From: Alcaligenes pakistanensis
Lineage (GTDB): Bacteria > Pseudomonadota > Gammaproteobacteria > Burkholderiales > Burkholderiaceae_B
Direction: 5' to 3'
DNA: 64,000 nucleotides
Assembly (NCBI RefSeq): GCF_014652815.1
Contig: NZ_BMZN01000002.1
Span: 521,829-585,828 of the forward strand
A model generated the notes under the pieces. The model worked only from the letters and a program-made list of their open reading frames with translations. It searched no databases and had not been told where the DNA came from. The stretch's first letter is position 1. Every line of letters starts with the position of its first letter. Below, in pieces: positions 47,465 through 56,661 of the stretch. The translations under genes and the position numbers were made by a program.

Positions 47465-49330
47465 ATGGTTGCTGCTGCCTTCGAACCCTTGGTGCCAGCC
47501 GTTCTTGAGTTCAATGAGCGCGGGGTGCCGGTCAGTGCGGTTTATCAAGATAGCTATCACCCGCCCGATGGCCCGTTGGGGCAAGCGCAGCGAGTGTTCC
47601 TGCACGGCAATGGCCTGCCCGAACGCTGGCAGGGGCGACGACAGTTCACGATTTGTGAAACCGGATTTGGACTGGGGGCCAGTTTTCTGGCGAGCTGGCA
47701 GGCCTGGCGTCAGGACCCGGCGCGTAGCGACAAGCTGCACTTTGTCTCAGTGGAGGCTCATCCCTTTCGGCAGAAGGATTTAGCGGTTTTGTATGCGCGA
47801 TTGCCTGAAGAATTGCAGGAGCAAGCTCAGGAGTTATTGGCGGCTTGGCCTATGCTAGTGCCGGGCATACATCGCCTGGAACTGGATGGCGGGCGAGTCA
47901 CGCTGACGCTGGCCTTTGGGCAGGCCGAGACCATGATGCGCGAACTGCAATGCCATGCAGACGCGTTTTATCTGGATGGTTTCGCACCCCGTGGCAATCC
48001 TGCAATGTGGTCGCGCTCAGTCCTCGGGCAGTTGGTACGTTTGGCCGCGCCGGGGGCGACCGCCGCCTCCTGGTGTTGCGCCGGGCAGGTGCGACGTGAT
48101 TTGACCTCGGTAGGCTTTGAAGTGGAGAAAGTGCCGGGGGCCGGTGGAAAATGGTGCACAATTCGTGCCCGTTTGCGGCCGCACCTGGGGCGGCGTGGCA
48201 ACTTGCCGGAGCAACAGGGGCGGGTGGTCGTGATTGGCGCCGGTCTGGCCGGTGCGGCCTGTGCCTGGGAACTGGCTCGCAAAGGGCTGCCTGTTCTGGT
48301 CTGCGATCCGGTGTTGAGCAAAGGTTTGGATGCTTCCCATCAAGGTCATCGGCTGGCCGCTATTTCTCCCGTATTTGCGCTGGATGATGCGCCGCTGGCC
48401 CGTCTTAGCCGGACTGCGGTTCTGCATGCCTGGCGAGGCTGGAAAGCGTTGCCGGAAGCTGTTCGTCCCCGGCGGGTGGGAACCTTGGTATTTGGGCAAG
48501 CCGGTAATAGTGATGCCGATATCCAGCAGGCCCTGACTCGTCTGGCTTTGGACACGGATTGGGTTCAATGGCTGGATCGCGAGCAAGGCTCTGCCCTGGC
48601 AGGGGCGCCCTTGCAGGGTGGTGGTCTGTATTTCCCGCAAGGGATGGTGGTCGACCCTGCTGCGCTGGTGGCTTATCTATTGGATCATCCTTTGATTCAG
48701 TGCTTGCCTGAGCAGGTGGCGTTGCAGGCTGGGCAAGAGTCAGGCGTGTGGGAGCTGCGTAGTCTGAATGGGGATGTGCTGGAATGCAGCAATCGTGTGG
48801 TGATTGCGGCGGCAGACCAAAGCCTGGACGTGCTTGCGGGCACAGTACAGAGTGCGTCTCCGATGCCTCGGCTGGCGGCCATGCAGCGTCTGGCCGGGCA
48901 AGTGAGTTACCTGCCTGCCGGGCAGGCACTTACAACAGGTGAAGTGACTTTAAGCGGTCAGGGCTATATCCTGCCTGTTGACACTCACGGGCAAGTCATC
49001 GGTAGTACCTATGAACGTTTTGGTGAGTCAGCCCAGGTCAGCGCTCAGGGACATCAGCAAAATTTAAAGAAAGTCTCGGCCATGTTGGCCGATCCCGCGC
49101 TCGGTGTGGATACACCTGAGTCCGGCTGGGCCGGTTGGCGCTGTGCCTTAAGTGATCATTTACCCGTGATGGGTTTCGTGCCGGGCCAGCCCGGATTGTT
49201 TATGGCTGCGGCTTACGGCTCTCGAGGTTTGAGCTGGAGCTTGCTGGCAGCCAGCTTGTTTGCCGCGTATTGTCTGGAGGAGCCTATTCCTTTGGAGCGG
49301 CGTCTGGAGCAAGCCTTAATACCCCGCTAA
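47465..49330 (+). CDS. mnmC: Bifunctional tRNA 5-methylaminomethyl-2-thiouridine enzyme MnmC
   Basis: MnmC finishes the mnm5s2U34 modification of tRNAs. The C-terminal FAD oxidase removes the carboxymethyl group and the N-terminal methyltransferase adds a methyl. The 621-residue protein shows both: the N-terminal part with the SAM-binding ICETGFGLGASFL, and from residue 254 an FAD-binding Rossmann motif (VVVIGAGLAGAACAWE). I start at the ATG at 47465, six bases after AGGA; an earlier TTG is possible. A tRNA-Lys (UUU), a natural substrate class, lies 2.6 kb downstream. Confidence 0.95.
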   Translation: MVAAAFEPLVPAVLEFNERGVPVSAVYQDSYHPPDGPLGQAQRVFLHGNGLPERWQGRRQFTICETGFGLGASFLASWQAWRQDPARSDKLHFVSVEAHPFRQKDLAVLYARLPEELQEQAQELLAAWPMLVPGIHRLELDGGRVTLTLAFGQAETMMRELQCHADAFYLDGFAPRGNPAMWSRSVLGQLVRLAAPGATAASWCCAGQVRRDLTSVGFEVEKVPGAGGKWCTIRARLRPHLGRRGNLPEQQGRVVVIGAGLAGAACAWELARKGLPVLVCDPVLSKGLDASHQGHRLAAISPVFALDDAPLARLSRTAVLHAWRGWKALPEAVRPRRVGTLVFGQAGNSDADIQQALTRLALDTDWVQWLDREQGSALAGAPLQGGGLYFPQGMVVDPAALVAYLLDHPLIQCLPEQVALQAGQESGVWELRSLNGDVLECSNRVVIAAADQSLDVLAGTVQSASPMPRLAAMQRLAGQVSYLPAGQALTTGEVTLSGQGYILPVDTHGQVIGSTYERFGESAQVSAQGHQQNLKKVSAMLADPALGVDTPESGWAGWRCALSDHLPVMGFVPGQPGLFMAAAYGSRGLSWSLLAASLFAAYCLEEPIPLERRLEQALIPR

Positions 49331-49421
49331 GGCCTGTTTTTCGATTTATTTCGACGAAATTTGAAGCAACATTTTCCTTTGTCGCGCAAATACGTCAAAA
49401 TAGTGGCCTTGTTAAGTAATC

Positions 49422-51653
49422 TTGAGCGTGACCCTGCGATCAGCATCGTGCCGTTCGCTCCACTCTGACGACGTGACACAATTGTTTAATCATCTGAGTT
49501 TGTTGACGACGAAACCGGCCCTGGCCGATTTCGCTTTTGTCGAAACCGATTTTGCGCTGCGCATCGAAGCTCATGCGCCGGGTGTTTTCCGTTTCCGCTG
49601 TCTGCCGGCTGCCCGGCTCGACAATGAGAAACTAAGCACCCGTGCTAAAGCTTTGAGCGACATGCTGCTGGCCCGCCACGAGGCGGTCAGCGAATTCCAA
49701 CTTGAAGCGGCCGATTCTGGCTGGCGGATTGAGCAGGGCGAACTCGTCTTGCTGATCCAGGCTAATCCGTGGCGCTTTGAAATCCGCCGCGGTGAGCAGC
49801 TGCTCCTGAGCAGTGCCGAGCAGCCTGTAACGCTTGTCCAAGAGCCCAACGCTTGCTGGCAACTGGATCTGGCCCTGGCCGAGGAAGATGCCCTGTATGG
49901 TTTGGGCGAAACCTTGGGCGAGCTGGATCGCCGCGAGGAGACTCTGGACAGCGACCGCCCCAACGATCGCAGCTTGCCTTTGCTCTGGAGTACGCAGGGC
50001 TGGGGGCTGTATATCAATACCTTTGAACGGGTCGAGCACGATCTGGGTCAGCAAGACCTGGACCGTTATCGCGCTTGTGTTCATGCGGCCGAGCTGGATT
50101 TCTTCCTGTTCCTGGGCGATCCCAGCGAAATCATCAATCAGTACTCCGCCTTGACGGGGCGTGCCGGGCAGCCCGGTGTCTCGCCTATGGGACTGTGGTT
50201 GGATGGCGCACAAGCGCAGCAGGACATACAGTCCTTGCGTGACTTGGCTAACCAGTGCCGCGAGCAGGGTATTGCATTGGATGTCGCCGTCTTGCCGCCG
50301 CCCGAGCCTTACGATTTCCAGCAGGACAAACCTGCGCTGGAGTGGAACGCAGCCCGTATGGCGGAGCCGCGTGAGGCTTTCTCTGCCTTGCAAAACGATC
50401 AGGTACAACTGGCTGCCTGGACGCGTCCTTGTGTGCAGGCAGGTACCTCCTTGTTTGAAGAGTGGGAAGATCGAGGTTGGCTGCTCATCAATGATGATGA
50501 CGGCTGCGCCCATGTCTTTCCTGGCGACGAGCTAAGCGGTGGCCGCGACTACGGCTTGCTGGACCTGACCCACAAAGACGTATTCCGTATGTGGACAGAG
50601 CGTCAGCGCCAGATGGTCGATGATGGCCTGGGTGCTGTGCTGTGCAATGCCCGTTTTGATATTCCCGACACCATCACCAGCCGTGGTGGTGAGTCCGGTG
50701 CCTTGCTACGGGCCATCTACCCTGTTCTGGCACGACAGGCTTTGTTTGATGCCGTGGCCGGTCACAAGACGCCGCAGGAAGGCGTCGTGGCTAGCCGGGA
50801 TCTGAGCCCGTCGTCCCAGCGCTTCGCTTGGCAGTTAGGCCCACAGGTCGAAAATACCTGGGCGGGTCTGACGGAGTCCTTGAAGTCTGCATTGGCTAGT
50901 GGCAATAGCGGTGTGCCTATTCAGATTCATGGCTGGGGCAATGCCGCCGCATCGACCAGCGAAATGACACCCGAGTTGTACTTGCGCTGGCTGGCCATGG
51001 CGGTTTTTTCTGCCAATTTCAGCTTGCAAGGTATTCCTGCCCTGCGCCCTGATGCTTTTGATGAAGAAACACAAGCGCAGGTCAATCATTGGCTGGAATG
51101 GCGTTTCCGTCTGGTGCCTTATGTTCTGGGCATTATTGAGGACGCTGTGCGTACTGGTTTGCCGGTGCAGCGTTCCATGGCACAAAGCTTTCCGGCTGAT
51201 AGTCAGGCCCGCCTGTGGGATACGCAGTATCTCCTGGGCCCGGCCTTGCTGGTGGCTCCTATCTTGCAGCCTGGCCAGGAAATTGAGGTCTACTTGCCTG
51301 AAGGCGAGGCCTGGTGGGATCTGAGCACGGGCTGGCGCTATGAAGGCGGCACGACGCTGAAGATGAGTGTCGGTCTGGATCGTTTGCCTGTCTTTGGCCG
51401 TGAAGGGCATATGTTGTGTCTGGGCCCCGTAGTCAAACACACTTCCGAGTTCAATTCGGCGCGTTTGCTCGATGAAGTCTGGATGTTTGGCATGCCTGAA
51501 CATAGCCCGGTGGTGATGCGCAACAAGATTCGCGTCATGCAGATGCAGGGCTCCAGCTACATCAAGGGTCTGGAAGGATTGAAGATCCTGCCGTCCGAAG
51601 GGCTGGAGGTCAAACGCCGGGGTGCCGAGGTTCGTATTTCTCGTGCCCGTTAA
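49422..51653 (+). CDS. GH31-family protein with substituted catalytic aspartates
   Basis: The 743-residue protein aligns over most of its length with glycoside hydrolase family 31 (YicI/alpha-glucosidase type): the N-terminal beta-sandwich with LYGLGET, the TIM barrel, and the C-terminal beta domains with YLLGPALLVAPIL and YLPEGEAWWD. The two catalytic positions are altered. The nucleophile aspartate of KTDFGERIP is N409 in LCNARFDIP, and the acid/base aspartate of HWGGDC is P474 in QLGPQ. WSHDIGG is also IHGWGN. I infer a non-hydrolytic or retooled protein. The start is uncertain (TTG 49422, GTG 49428 or GTG 49473). A terminator follows. Confidence 0.75.
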   Translation: MSVTLRSASCRSLHSDDVTQLFNHLSLLTTKPALADFAFVETDFALRIEAHAPGVFRFRCLPAARLDNEKLSTRAKALSDMLLARHEAVSEFQLEAADSGWRIEQGELVLLIQANPWRFEIRRGEQLLLSSAEQPVTLVQEPNACWQLDLALAEEDALYGLGETLGELDRREETLDSDRPNDRSLPLLWSTQGWGLYINTFERVEHDLGQQDLDRYRACVHAAELDFFLFLGDPSEIINQYSALTGRAGQPGVSPMGLWLDGAQAQQDIQSLRDLANQCREQGIALDVAVLPPPEPYDFQQDKPALEWNAARMAEPREAFSALQNDQVQLAAWTRPCVQAGTSLFEEWEDRGWLLINDDDGCAHVFPGDELSGGRDYGLLDLTHKDVFRMWTERQRQMVDDGLGAVLCNARFDIPDTITSRGGESGALLRAIYPVLARQALFDAVAGHKTPQEGVVASRDLSPSSQRFAWQLGPQVENTWAGLTESLKSALASGNSGVPIQIHGWGNAAASTSEMTPELYLRWLAMAVFSANFSLQGIPALRPDAFDEETQAQVNHWLEWRFRLVPYVLGIIEDAVRTGLPVQRSMAQSFPADSQARLWDTQYLLGPALLVAPILQPGQEIEVYLPEGEAWWDLSTGWRYEGGTTLKMSVGLDRLPVFGREGHMLCLGPVVKHTSEFNSARLLDEVWMFGMPEHSPVVMRNKIRVMQMQGSSYIKGLEGLKILPSEGLEVKRRGAEVRISRAR

Positions 51654-51680
51654 GCGCTAGACGAGCCTGATCGTCTTTAT

Positions 51681-51727
51681 ATGCCTCCCGGCATTGGGGT
51701 CTGACCTCAGTATCGGGAGGCATTTTC
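51681..51727 (+). terminator. Long-loop terminator after the GH31 gene
   Basis: ATGCCTCCCG (51681-51690) pairs perfectly with CGGGAGGCAT (51714-51723) around a 23-base loop, followed by a short T-tract. Confidence 0.75.
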
Positions 51728-51873
51728 TATTTGCAGACCCATAAGCCCCTACGCTGATGTTCAGATTTTGTTTCTGAAAAAGCAGAAAAGGGAGAAGCAA
51801 GGCTGTTCAGAGCCGCTAATTCCAATCTTTTTAAGGAAAAAGGCGCTTTCTCTCTTTATTTTGCATTTAAGGC

Positions 51874-51902
51874 TTGACGAGGTTCTTAAATCTTGCCATA
51901 AT
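51874..51902 (+). promoter_or_regulatory. tRNA-Lys promoter
   Basis: TTGACG (51874-51879) and CATAAT (51897-51902) with a 17-base spacer lie just upstream of the tRNA gene, placing the start about 10 bases before the mature 5' end. Confidence 0.7.
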
Positions 51903-51918
51903 TTCATCTTTCAGTAGG

Positions 51919-51994
51919 GGGTCGTTAGCTCAGTCGGTAGAGCAGCGGACTTTTAATCCGTTGGTCGCGCGTTCGAGTCGCGCACGACCCACCA
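51919..51994 (+). tRNA. tRNA-Lys (anticodon UUU)
   Basis: This 76-nt cloverleaf has a seven-base acceptor stem (GGGTCGT with ACGACCC), D-loop GCTCAGTCGGTAGAGC, anticodon loop ACTTTTAAT with anticodon TTT, T-loop GTTCGAGTC, and an encoded 3' CCA. It has its own promoter and terminator and stands alone. No integrase gene or attachment-site duplication is visible beside it. Confidence 0.97.
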
Positions 51995-52015
51995 CTACAC
52001 TGAAAACGTAGAAAC

Positions 52016-52039
52016 AAGGCCGCGCTTAGCGGCCTTTTT
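52016..52039 (+). terminator. Terminator of the tRNA-Lys unit
   Basis: AAGGCCGC and GCGGCCTT form a perfect eight-base stem with a five-base loop, followed by TTTTTC. The next 200 bases up to metN hold no identifiable gene or riboswitch. Confidence 0.9.
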
Positions 52040-52240
52040 CTTTGGGCGCTTGCCTTGCACAGCCAAGGTAACATCCGCGATTGGCCGGTCGGAAATCTTG
52101 CTATAGAGGGCAGCCCTCAGTATGGTTTCAATATTTCCCTGGGTTATATCTATCTGGCCATCGCCAAATTTGCTTTATGGTAAATTTCGCTTACAGCTCA
52201 GGCTTTTATAACTCGACTGACTAACTAGGCTGAGTTCATT

Positions 52241-53251
52241 TTGATTCGTCTTGAACATATCTCAAAAACCTACTCTTTGGCAGGCAAGACCGTTCATGCA
52301 TTGAACGACGTTTCCTTGCAGATCCACCAAGGAGAGGTCTTCGGTATTATTGGTCGCTCGGGTGCTGGAAAAAGTACGCTGATTCGCATGCTCAATCTGC
52401 TCGAACAACCTGATTCGGGGCAGGTCTGGGTGCAGGATCAGGACATCACACGTTTTTCAGGTGCGCAGTTGCGTGCCTTTCGACAAGGCGTGGGGATGGT
52501 ATTCCAGCATTTCAACTTGCTTCATTCCCGTACCGTTCTGGACAATGTCTGCTTTCCTTTGCGTCTGGCAGGGATAGATCGTTCCCAACGTCAGCAGCGT
52601 GCGTTGGAAGTGCTGGAACTGGTAGGCTTGAAAGACCATGCTAATAAGTACCCCCGTCAGCTGTCCGGTGGGCAGCAGCAGCGGGTAGGTATTGCCCGAG
52701 CCTTGGCTAACCGTCCTCAGCTTTTATTGTGCGACGAGGCCACCTCCGCCCTGGACCCGGAGACCACGCAGTCCATTTTGCGTTTGCTGCGGGAAATTAA
52801 CCAGGAACTGGGCCTGACTATCGTCTTGATTACCCACGGCATGGATGTGATTCGTTCCGTCTGTGATCGTGTCGCCGTGATTGATGCCGGCAAGATTGTA
52901 GAGTGCGGCGAAGTGCTGGATGTGTTTCTGCACCCGCATCATCCCACCACGCAGTCTTTATTGAGCGAGAGCGGTGTGAACGCTGACGACTGGCATGCAT
53001 TGGCAGAGGGCGTGCCAGGCAGCGTGATGCGCCTGAGCGTGCGCGGTGTGGCCACTACAGAGCCCTTAATCAGTCGTATTACCAGCCAGTTAGGTTTGAA
53101 CGTCAGCATCTTGCAGGGGGCCATTGGTCGCATTAAAACGGAGCCTTATGGGCAGCTGGTAGTGGCTGTGGAAGGTAATGAGCAGGCCAAGGCGGGCCTG
53201 GATGCCTTGCTGACCGAACTGAATGTCCAATTTGAGGTATTGCGACCATGA
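52241..53251 (+). CDS. metN: Methionine ABC transporter ATPase MetN
   Basis: MetN powers methionine import. The 336-residue protein has an ABC domain with Walker A GRSGAGKST (38-46), signature [15 protein letters not shown] and Walker B LLCDEATSALDPET. The C-terminal regulatory domain (about 265-336) is of the NIL type, which binds methionine and causes trans-inhibition in the E. coli transporter. Translation appears to start at TTG (52241), giving MIRLEHISKTY. It overlaps metI by four bases. Confidence 0.95.
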   Translation: MIRLEHISKTYSLAGKTVHALNDVSLQIHQGEVFGIIGRSGAGKSTLIRMLNLLEQPDSGQVWVQDQDITRFSGAQLRAFRQGVGMVFQHFNLLHSRTVLDNVCFPLRLAGIDRSQRQQRALEVLELVGLKDHANKYPRQLSGGQQQRVGIARALANRPQLLLCDEATSALDPETTQSILRLLREINQELGLTIVLITHGMDVIRSVCDRVAVIDAGKIVECGEVLDVFLHPHHPTTQSLLSESGVNADDWHALAEGVPGSVMRLSVRGVATTEPLISRITSQLGLNVSILQGAIGRIKTEPYGQLVVAVEGNEQAKAGLDALLTELNVQFEVLRP

Positions 53252-53907
53252 ACTTTAGCAATTTGGATTGGGCGCTGATCGGTGAGGCCACCGTTGATAC
53301 CTTGTTGATGACGGGTGTTTCGCTGTCTTTTACCGCGATTATTGGATTGCCTTTGGGCGTGCTGTTATTTCTGACCAGCCGCAAGCAGATGCTGGATAAC
53401 GTCTGGATTTATCAGTCTCTATCCTTGGTCGTGAACATTTTGCGTTCCGTGCCTTTTCTGATTTTATTGATCGTCATTATTCCGTTAACGCGAATTCTGG
53501 CCGGCACATCCTTGGGGGTGCAAGGTGCTATTCCACCTTTGGTCTTGAGTGCCGCCCCGTTTTTTGCCCGTCTGGTGGAAAACGTCTTGCGTGAGCTGGA
53601 CCCCGGTGTGAACGAAGCCTGTCGCGCCATGGGGGCCAACTCCCGTCAGACGGTGTTGCTGGCTTTATTGCCAGAAGCAACCACGGGAATTGTGGCTGCC
53701 TTGATTGTCACCGCGATTGCCCTGGTCGGTTATTCGGCCATGTCGGGTGTGATTGGTGGTGGTGGCCTGGGTGATCTGGCATTGCGCTTTGGTTATCAAC
53801 GTTATCAAACGGATGTCATGGTGGTTACCGTGACTATCCTGGTGGTGCTGGTGCAACTCCTGCAGGTGTTTGGAGACGCCATGGTGGCTCGCTTGAGCCG
53901 AAAATAA
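53248..53907 (+). CDS. metI: Methionine ABC transporter permease MetI
   Basis: The 219-residue inner-membrane permease has five hydrophobic segments and the EAA loop ELDPGVNEACRAMGANSRQ, which contacts MetN. It has the length of E. coli MetI (217). The ATGA overlap with metN and the metQ gene 50 bases later complete the usual metNIQ order. Confidence 0.95.
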   Translation: MNFSNLDWALIGEATVDTLLMTGVSLSFTAIIGLPLGVLLFLTSRKQMLDNVWIYQSLSLVVNILRSVPFLILLIVIIPLTRILAGTSLGVQGAIPPLVLSAAPFFARLVENVLRELDPGVNEACRAMGANSRQTVLLALLPEATTGIVAALIVTAIALVGYSAMSGVIGGGGLGDLALRFGYQRYQTDVMVVTVTILVVLVQLLQVFGDAMVARLSRK

Positions 53908-53957
53908 GTCCCGGCAGCTATGGTCATAGCCTTGCCTTTCTGAAACTGGAGTCGCTC

Positions 53958-54749
53958 ATGTCTTTGAAGAAATTTGTTCCCGTACTCGCCTTGTCCGTGT
54001 CGGCTCTGCTGGCCAGCGCCGCTCAAGCTGCCGAGACCTTGTCGATTGCTGCTACCCCCGTGCCACACGCCGAATTGCTGGAGTTTGTGAAGCCAGCATT
54101 GGCCAAGGAAGGCGTGAACCTGGATATCAAGGTGTTCACCGATTACGTGCAGCCCAACCAGCAGGTTGCGGACGGCCATATCGATGCCAACTTCTTCCAG
54201 CACAAGCCTTACCTGGATACCTTCAACAAAGAACACAAAACCGATCTGGTGTCGGTGGCCGTGGTTCACGTTGAGCCCTTTGGTGCTTACTCCACCAAAA
54301 TCAAGAAGCTGGACGAGCTGAAAGAAGGTGCACTGGTTGCGATCCCTAACGATCCATCCAACGGCGCTCGTGCTTTGCTGCTCTTGCAACAGGCTGGTGT
54401 CCTGACCTTGAAAGATCCTTCCAACATTCTGGCAACTTCGCGTGATGTGGACCAGAACCCCAAGAAGCTGAAATTCAAGGAATTGGAAGCCGCTACTTTG
54501 CCGCGTGTTTTGGCTGATGTGGATATCGCTCTGATCAACACCAACTACGCGCTGGAAGCCGGCTTGAACCCCACCAAGGATGCCTTGGCGATTGAGGGTG
54601 CTGACTCCCCCTATGCCAACCTGATTGCGGTGGCTGCCAAGTCCAAAGATGATCCTCGTGTGGCCAAGCTGATCAAGGCTTTGCATAGCGAAGAGGTCAA
54701 GGCTTTCATCGCTGACAAATACAAAGGCTCGATTGTTCCTGCCTTTTAA
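53958..54749 (+). CDS. metQ: Methionine-binding protein MetQ (NlpA family)
   Basis: This 263-residue protein captures methionine for MetNI. The N-terminus is a Sec signal (hydrophobic residues 7-19, cleavage likely after AQA), but there is no cysteine in it, so this MetQ should be a soluble periplasmic protein rather than a lipoprotein as in E. coli. The mature part has NlpA/MetQ motifs: VPHAELLEFVKP, FTDYVQPNQQVADGHIDANFFQHKPYL and NDPSNGARALLLLQ. A strong terminator ends the operon. Confidence 0.93.
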   Translation: MSLKKFVPVLALSVSALLASAAQAAETLSIAATPVPHAELLEFVKPALAKEGVNLDIKVFTDYVQPNQQVADGHIDANFFQHKPYLDTFNKEHKTDLVSVAVVHVEPFGAYSTKIKKLDELKEGALVAIPNDPSNGARALLLLQQAGVLTLKDPSNILATSRDVDQNPKKLKFKELEAATLPRVLADVDIALINTNYALEAGLNPTKDALAIEGADSPYANLIAVAAKSKDDPRVAKLIKALHSEEVKAFIADKYKGSIVPAF

Positions 54750-54780
54750 TTTGAGTGTTCAGGCGATGACTTAAGTAAAA

Positions 54781-54806
54781 AAACCTCGGGATTTCCCGAG
54801 GTTTTT
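54781..54806 (+). terminator. Terminator after metQ
   Basis: CCTCGGG and CCCGAGG (84-90 and 95-101 of the 54.7-54.8 kb stretch) form a hairpin with a four-base loop, flanked by AAA and TTTTT, 32 bases past metQ. The 144 bases from here to glnH should hold the glnH promoter. Confidence 0.9.
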
Positions 54807-54950
54807 CTTTTTTTAAAACTATTAAATACAAAGAGTTGGGCTGCTTCGGGTAGGATAGATCAACGCTGGGGCAGGCCATGAGCCTGCGCTGACTTGGGAA
54901 AAAACATCGAACTGGCTGGTTTTTGGCCAGTCCCTACAGAGGAGTGACGG

Positions 54951-55709
54951 ATGTTCAATAAGAAAATGAAAACCCTGATGGCTGGCTTGACCCTGGCCTT
55001 GGCTTTGCCCGCTGGGCAGGCTTTGGCGCAGCAAGGCAAAGAGCTGGTAGTCGCAACCGATACGGCGTTTGTGCCTTTTGAGTTCAAGCAAAACGGTAAA
55101 TACACCGGCTTTGATATCGACTTGTGGGATGCCGTCGCGAAAAAGGCCAATTTGAATTACCGTTTCCAGCCTATGGATTTCAACGGCATTATTCCTGGCC
55201 TGCAAACACGCAATCTGGATGCGGCTCTGGCAGGGATCACCATCCGGGATGATCGTAAACAAGTCATCGACTTTTCCGACCCTTATTACGAAAGCGGTCT
55301 GGCTATCCTGGTCAATACCGACAACACCGCCATCAAGACGGCTTCCGATCTGGAAGGCAAAACAGTGGCTGTGAAGATTGGCACCGCAACGGTGGACTTC
55401 ATGCAGCGTTCGGTACCGACTGCCAAGCTCAAGCTGTTCCCCAATATCGATAACGCCTTCCTGGAACTGGCTACCGGCCGTGTGGACGCCGTGGTGCACG
55501 ACACACCTAACGTGCAGTACTACGCACAGACAGGTGGCAAGGATCGTGTGAAGGTGACGGGCGCGGTGAAAAGCGGTGACTTCTACGGTATCGCGTTCCC
55601 CAAAGACAGCGAACTGGTACCGGTTGTGAACCAGGCACTGAAAGACATTCGTGCCGATGGCACGTACGACAAGCTCTACCAGAAATGGTTTGGCAAGCAA
55701 CCTGACTAA
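54951..55709 (+). CDS. glnH: Glutamine-binding periplasmic protein GlnH
   Basis: The 252-residue protein has a Sec signal (cleavage after ALA, about residue 26) and a type II periplasmic binding fold close to E. coli Gln[47 protein letters not shown], and the C-terminal [10 protein letters not shown]. It would deliver glutamine (or a related polar amino acid) to GlnPQ. A GAGGAG ribosome site precedes the ATG. A hairpin between glnH and glnP probably keeps its expression above that of the membrane genes. Confidence 0.92.
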   Translation: MFNKKMKTLMAGLTLALALPAGQALAQQGKELVVATDTAFVPFEFKQNGKYTGFDIDLWDAVAKKANLNYRFQPMDFNGIIPGLQTRNLDAALAGITIRDDRKQVIDFSDPYYESGLAILVNTDNTAIKTASDLEGKTVAVKIGTATVDFMQRSVPTAKLKLFPNIDNAFLELATGRVDAVVHDTPNVQYYAQTGGKDRVKVTGAVKSGDFYGIAFPKDSELVPVVNQALKDIRADGTYDKLYQKWFGKQPD

Positions 55710-55735
55710 GCAAGCCTTGATGTAAGCGCTATGCC

Positions 55736-55780
55736 AAAGCGGTGATCGCGTGTTTAAACGGGGTCACCGCTTTTATTTTT
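55736..55780 (+). terminator. Intercistronic hairpin between glnH and glnP
   Basis: AAAGCGGTGA (55736-55745) pairs perfectly with TCACCGCTTT (55764-55773), followed by TATTTTT. A partial terminator or 3' stabiliser here fits the common need for excess binding protein over permease. Confidence 0.75.
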
Positions 55781-55821
55781 AACGCTCGTTAGGGCGTGTG
55801 TTCAAACACAAAGGTAGCACT

Positions 55822-56661
55822 GTGACTTTTCAATGGGACGCTATCTGGGGGGCTTTACCCAGCCTTCTGGAAGGTACAAAAATGACACTGCTCATCACCC
55901 TGCTGGGTTTGGTGGGTGGGGCTGTATTGGGTTTTCTAACGGGTGTGATCACCACCTATGTTCGGGTGCCAGTCACCTGGCGTCGGGCGGCTATGGCTGT
56001 TTTGGGGCTGATCGTGCTGGGCGTGTTGGGCAAGGGCCTGTCCTGGGCCATCGAGCACTGGCTGGGCTTTGTCCCCGGCTGGGTGTGGAGTTCGCTGCAG
56101 GTGCTGATTGCTTTGGCCTTGCTAAGCTTTTTCCGACGCTCTTTGCTGATCGTGCTGTCTTTCTTGTGCCAGGTGTACGTGCTGTTTATTCGCGGCACGC
56201 CGATTGTGGTGCAGGTAATGTTCATCTACTTTGCGCTGCCTATGCTGGCCAACATTCGTATTGATGGACTGACTGCCGCGATCTTCACCCTGATGATCAA
56301 TTCAGGCGCTTATATTTCCGAGATTGTGCGCGGCGCTTTGCAATCGGTGCCCAAGGGCCTGAAAGAAGCGGGTGAAGCCATGGGGCTGCCGTTTCACAAG
56401 ATTTTGCTGCACATTATTGGTCCAGTGGCGTTTCGACGCATGATCCCGGCCATGGGTAACCAATGCATTATCAGCTTGAAGGATTCCTCGCTGTTTATTG
56501 TGATTGGTGTGGCAGAGCTGACCCGCCAAGGTCAGGAAATTATTGCCAATAACTTTCGTTCGGTGGAGATTTGGGGCGCCGTAGCCGTGATCTATCTGAT
56601 TCTGACCGGCCTGATTGCCCTGGCTCTGAAGTTTGTTGAACACCGTATGAGGATTGTATGA
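55822..56661 (+). CDS. glnP: Glutamine ABC transporter permease GlnP with an internal insertion
   Basis: The 279-residue permease begins [20 protein letters not shown], matching the E. coli GlnP start, when read from the GTG at 55822 (AAAGG site upstream). GTG 55798 is a weaker alternative. After residue 46 it carries about 61 residues absent from E. coli GlnP, containing two hydrophobic segments (about 56-70 and 88-104). It then resumes at [19 protein letters not shown]. The EAA loop is [20 protein letters not shown]. The added segments probably insert as one helical hairpin and keep topology. It overlaps glnQ by four bases. Confidence 0.9.
   Translation: MTFQWDAIWGALPSLLEGTKMTLLITLLGLVGGAVLGFLTGVITTYVRVPVTWRRAAMAVLGLIVLGVLGKGLSWAIEHWLGFVPGWVWSSLQVLIALALLSFFRRSLLIVLSFLCQVYVLFIRGTPIVVQVMFIYFALPMLANIRIDGLTAAIFTLMINSGAYISEIVRGALQSVPKGLKEAGEAMGLPFHKILLHIIGPVAFRRMIPAMGNQCIISLKDSSLFIVIGVAELTRQGQEIIANNFRSVEIWGAVAVIYLILTGLIALALKFVEHRMRIV

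Noticed and set aside
52040-52240. A SAM riboswitch before metNIQ
   Set aside because: I looked for SAM-I or SAM-II conserved cores and stem arrangement and saw none; a covariance-model search would settle it.
51919-52240. An integration site at tRNA-Lys
   Set aside because: No integrase and no repeat of the tRNA 3' end are visible in the window; the neighbours are ordinary chromosomal genes.
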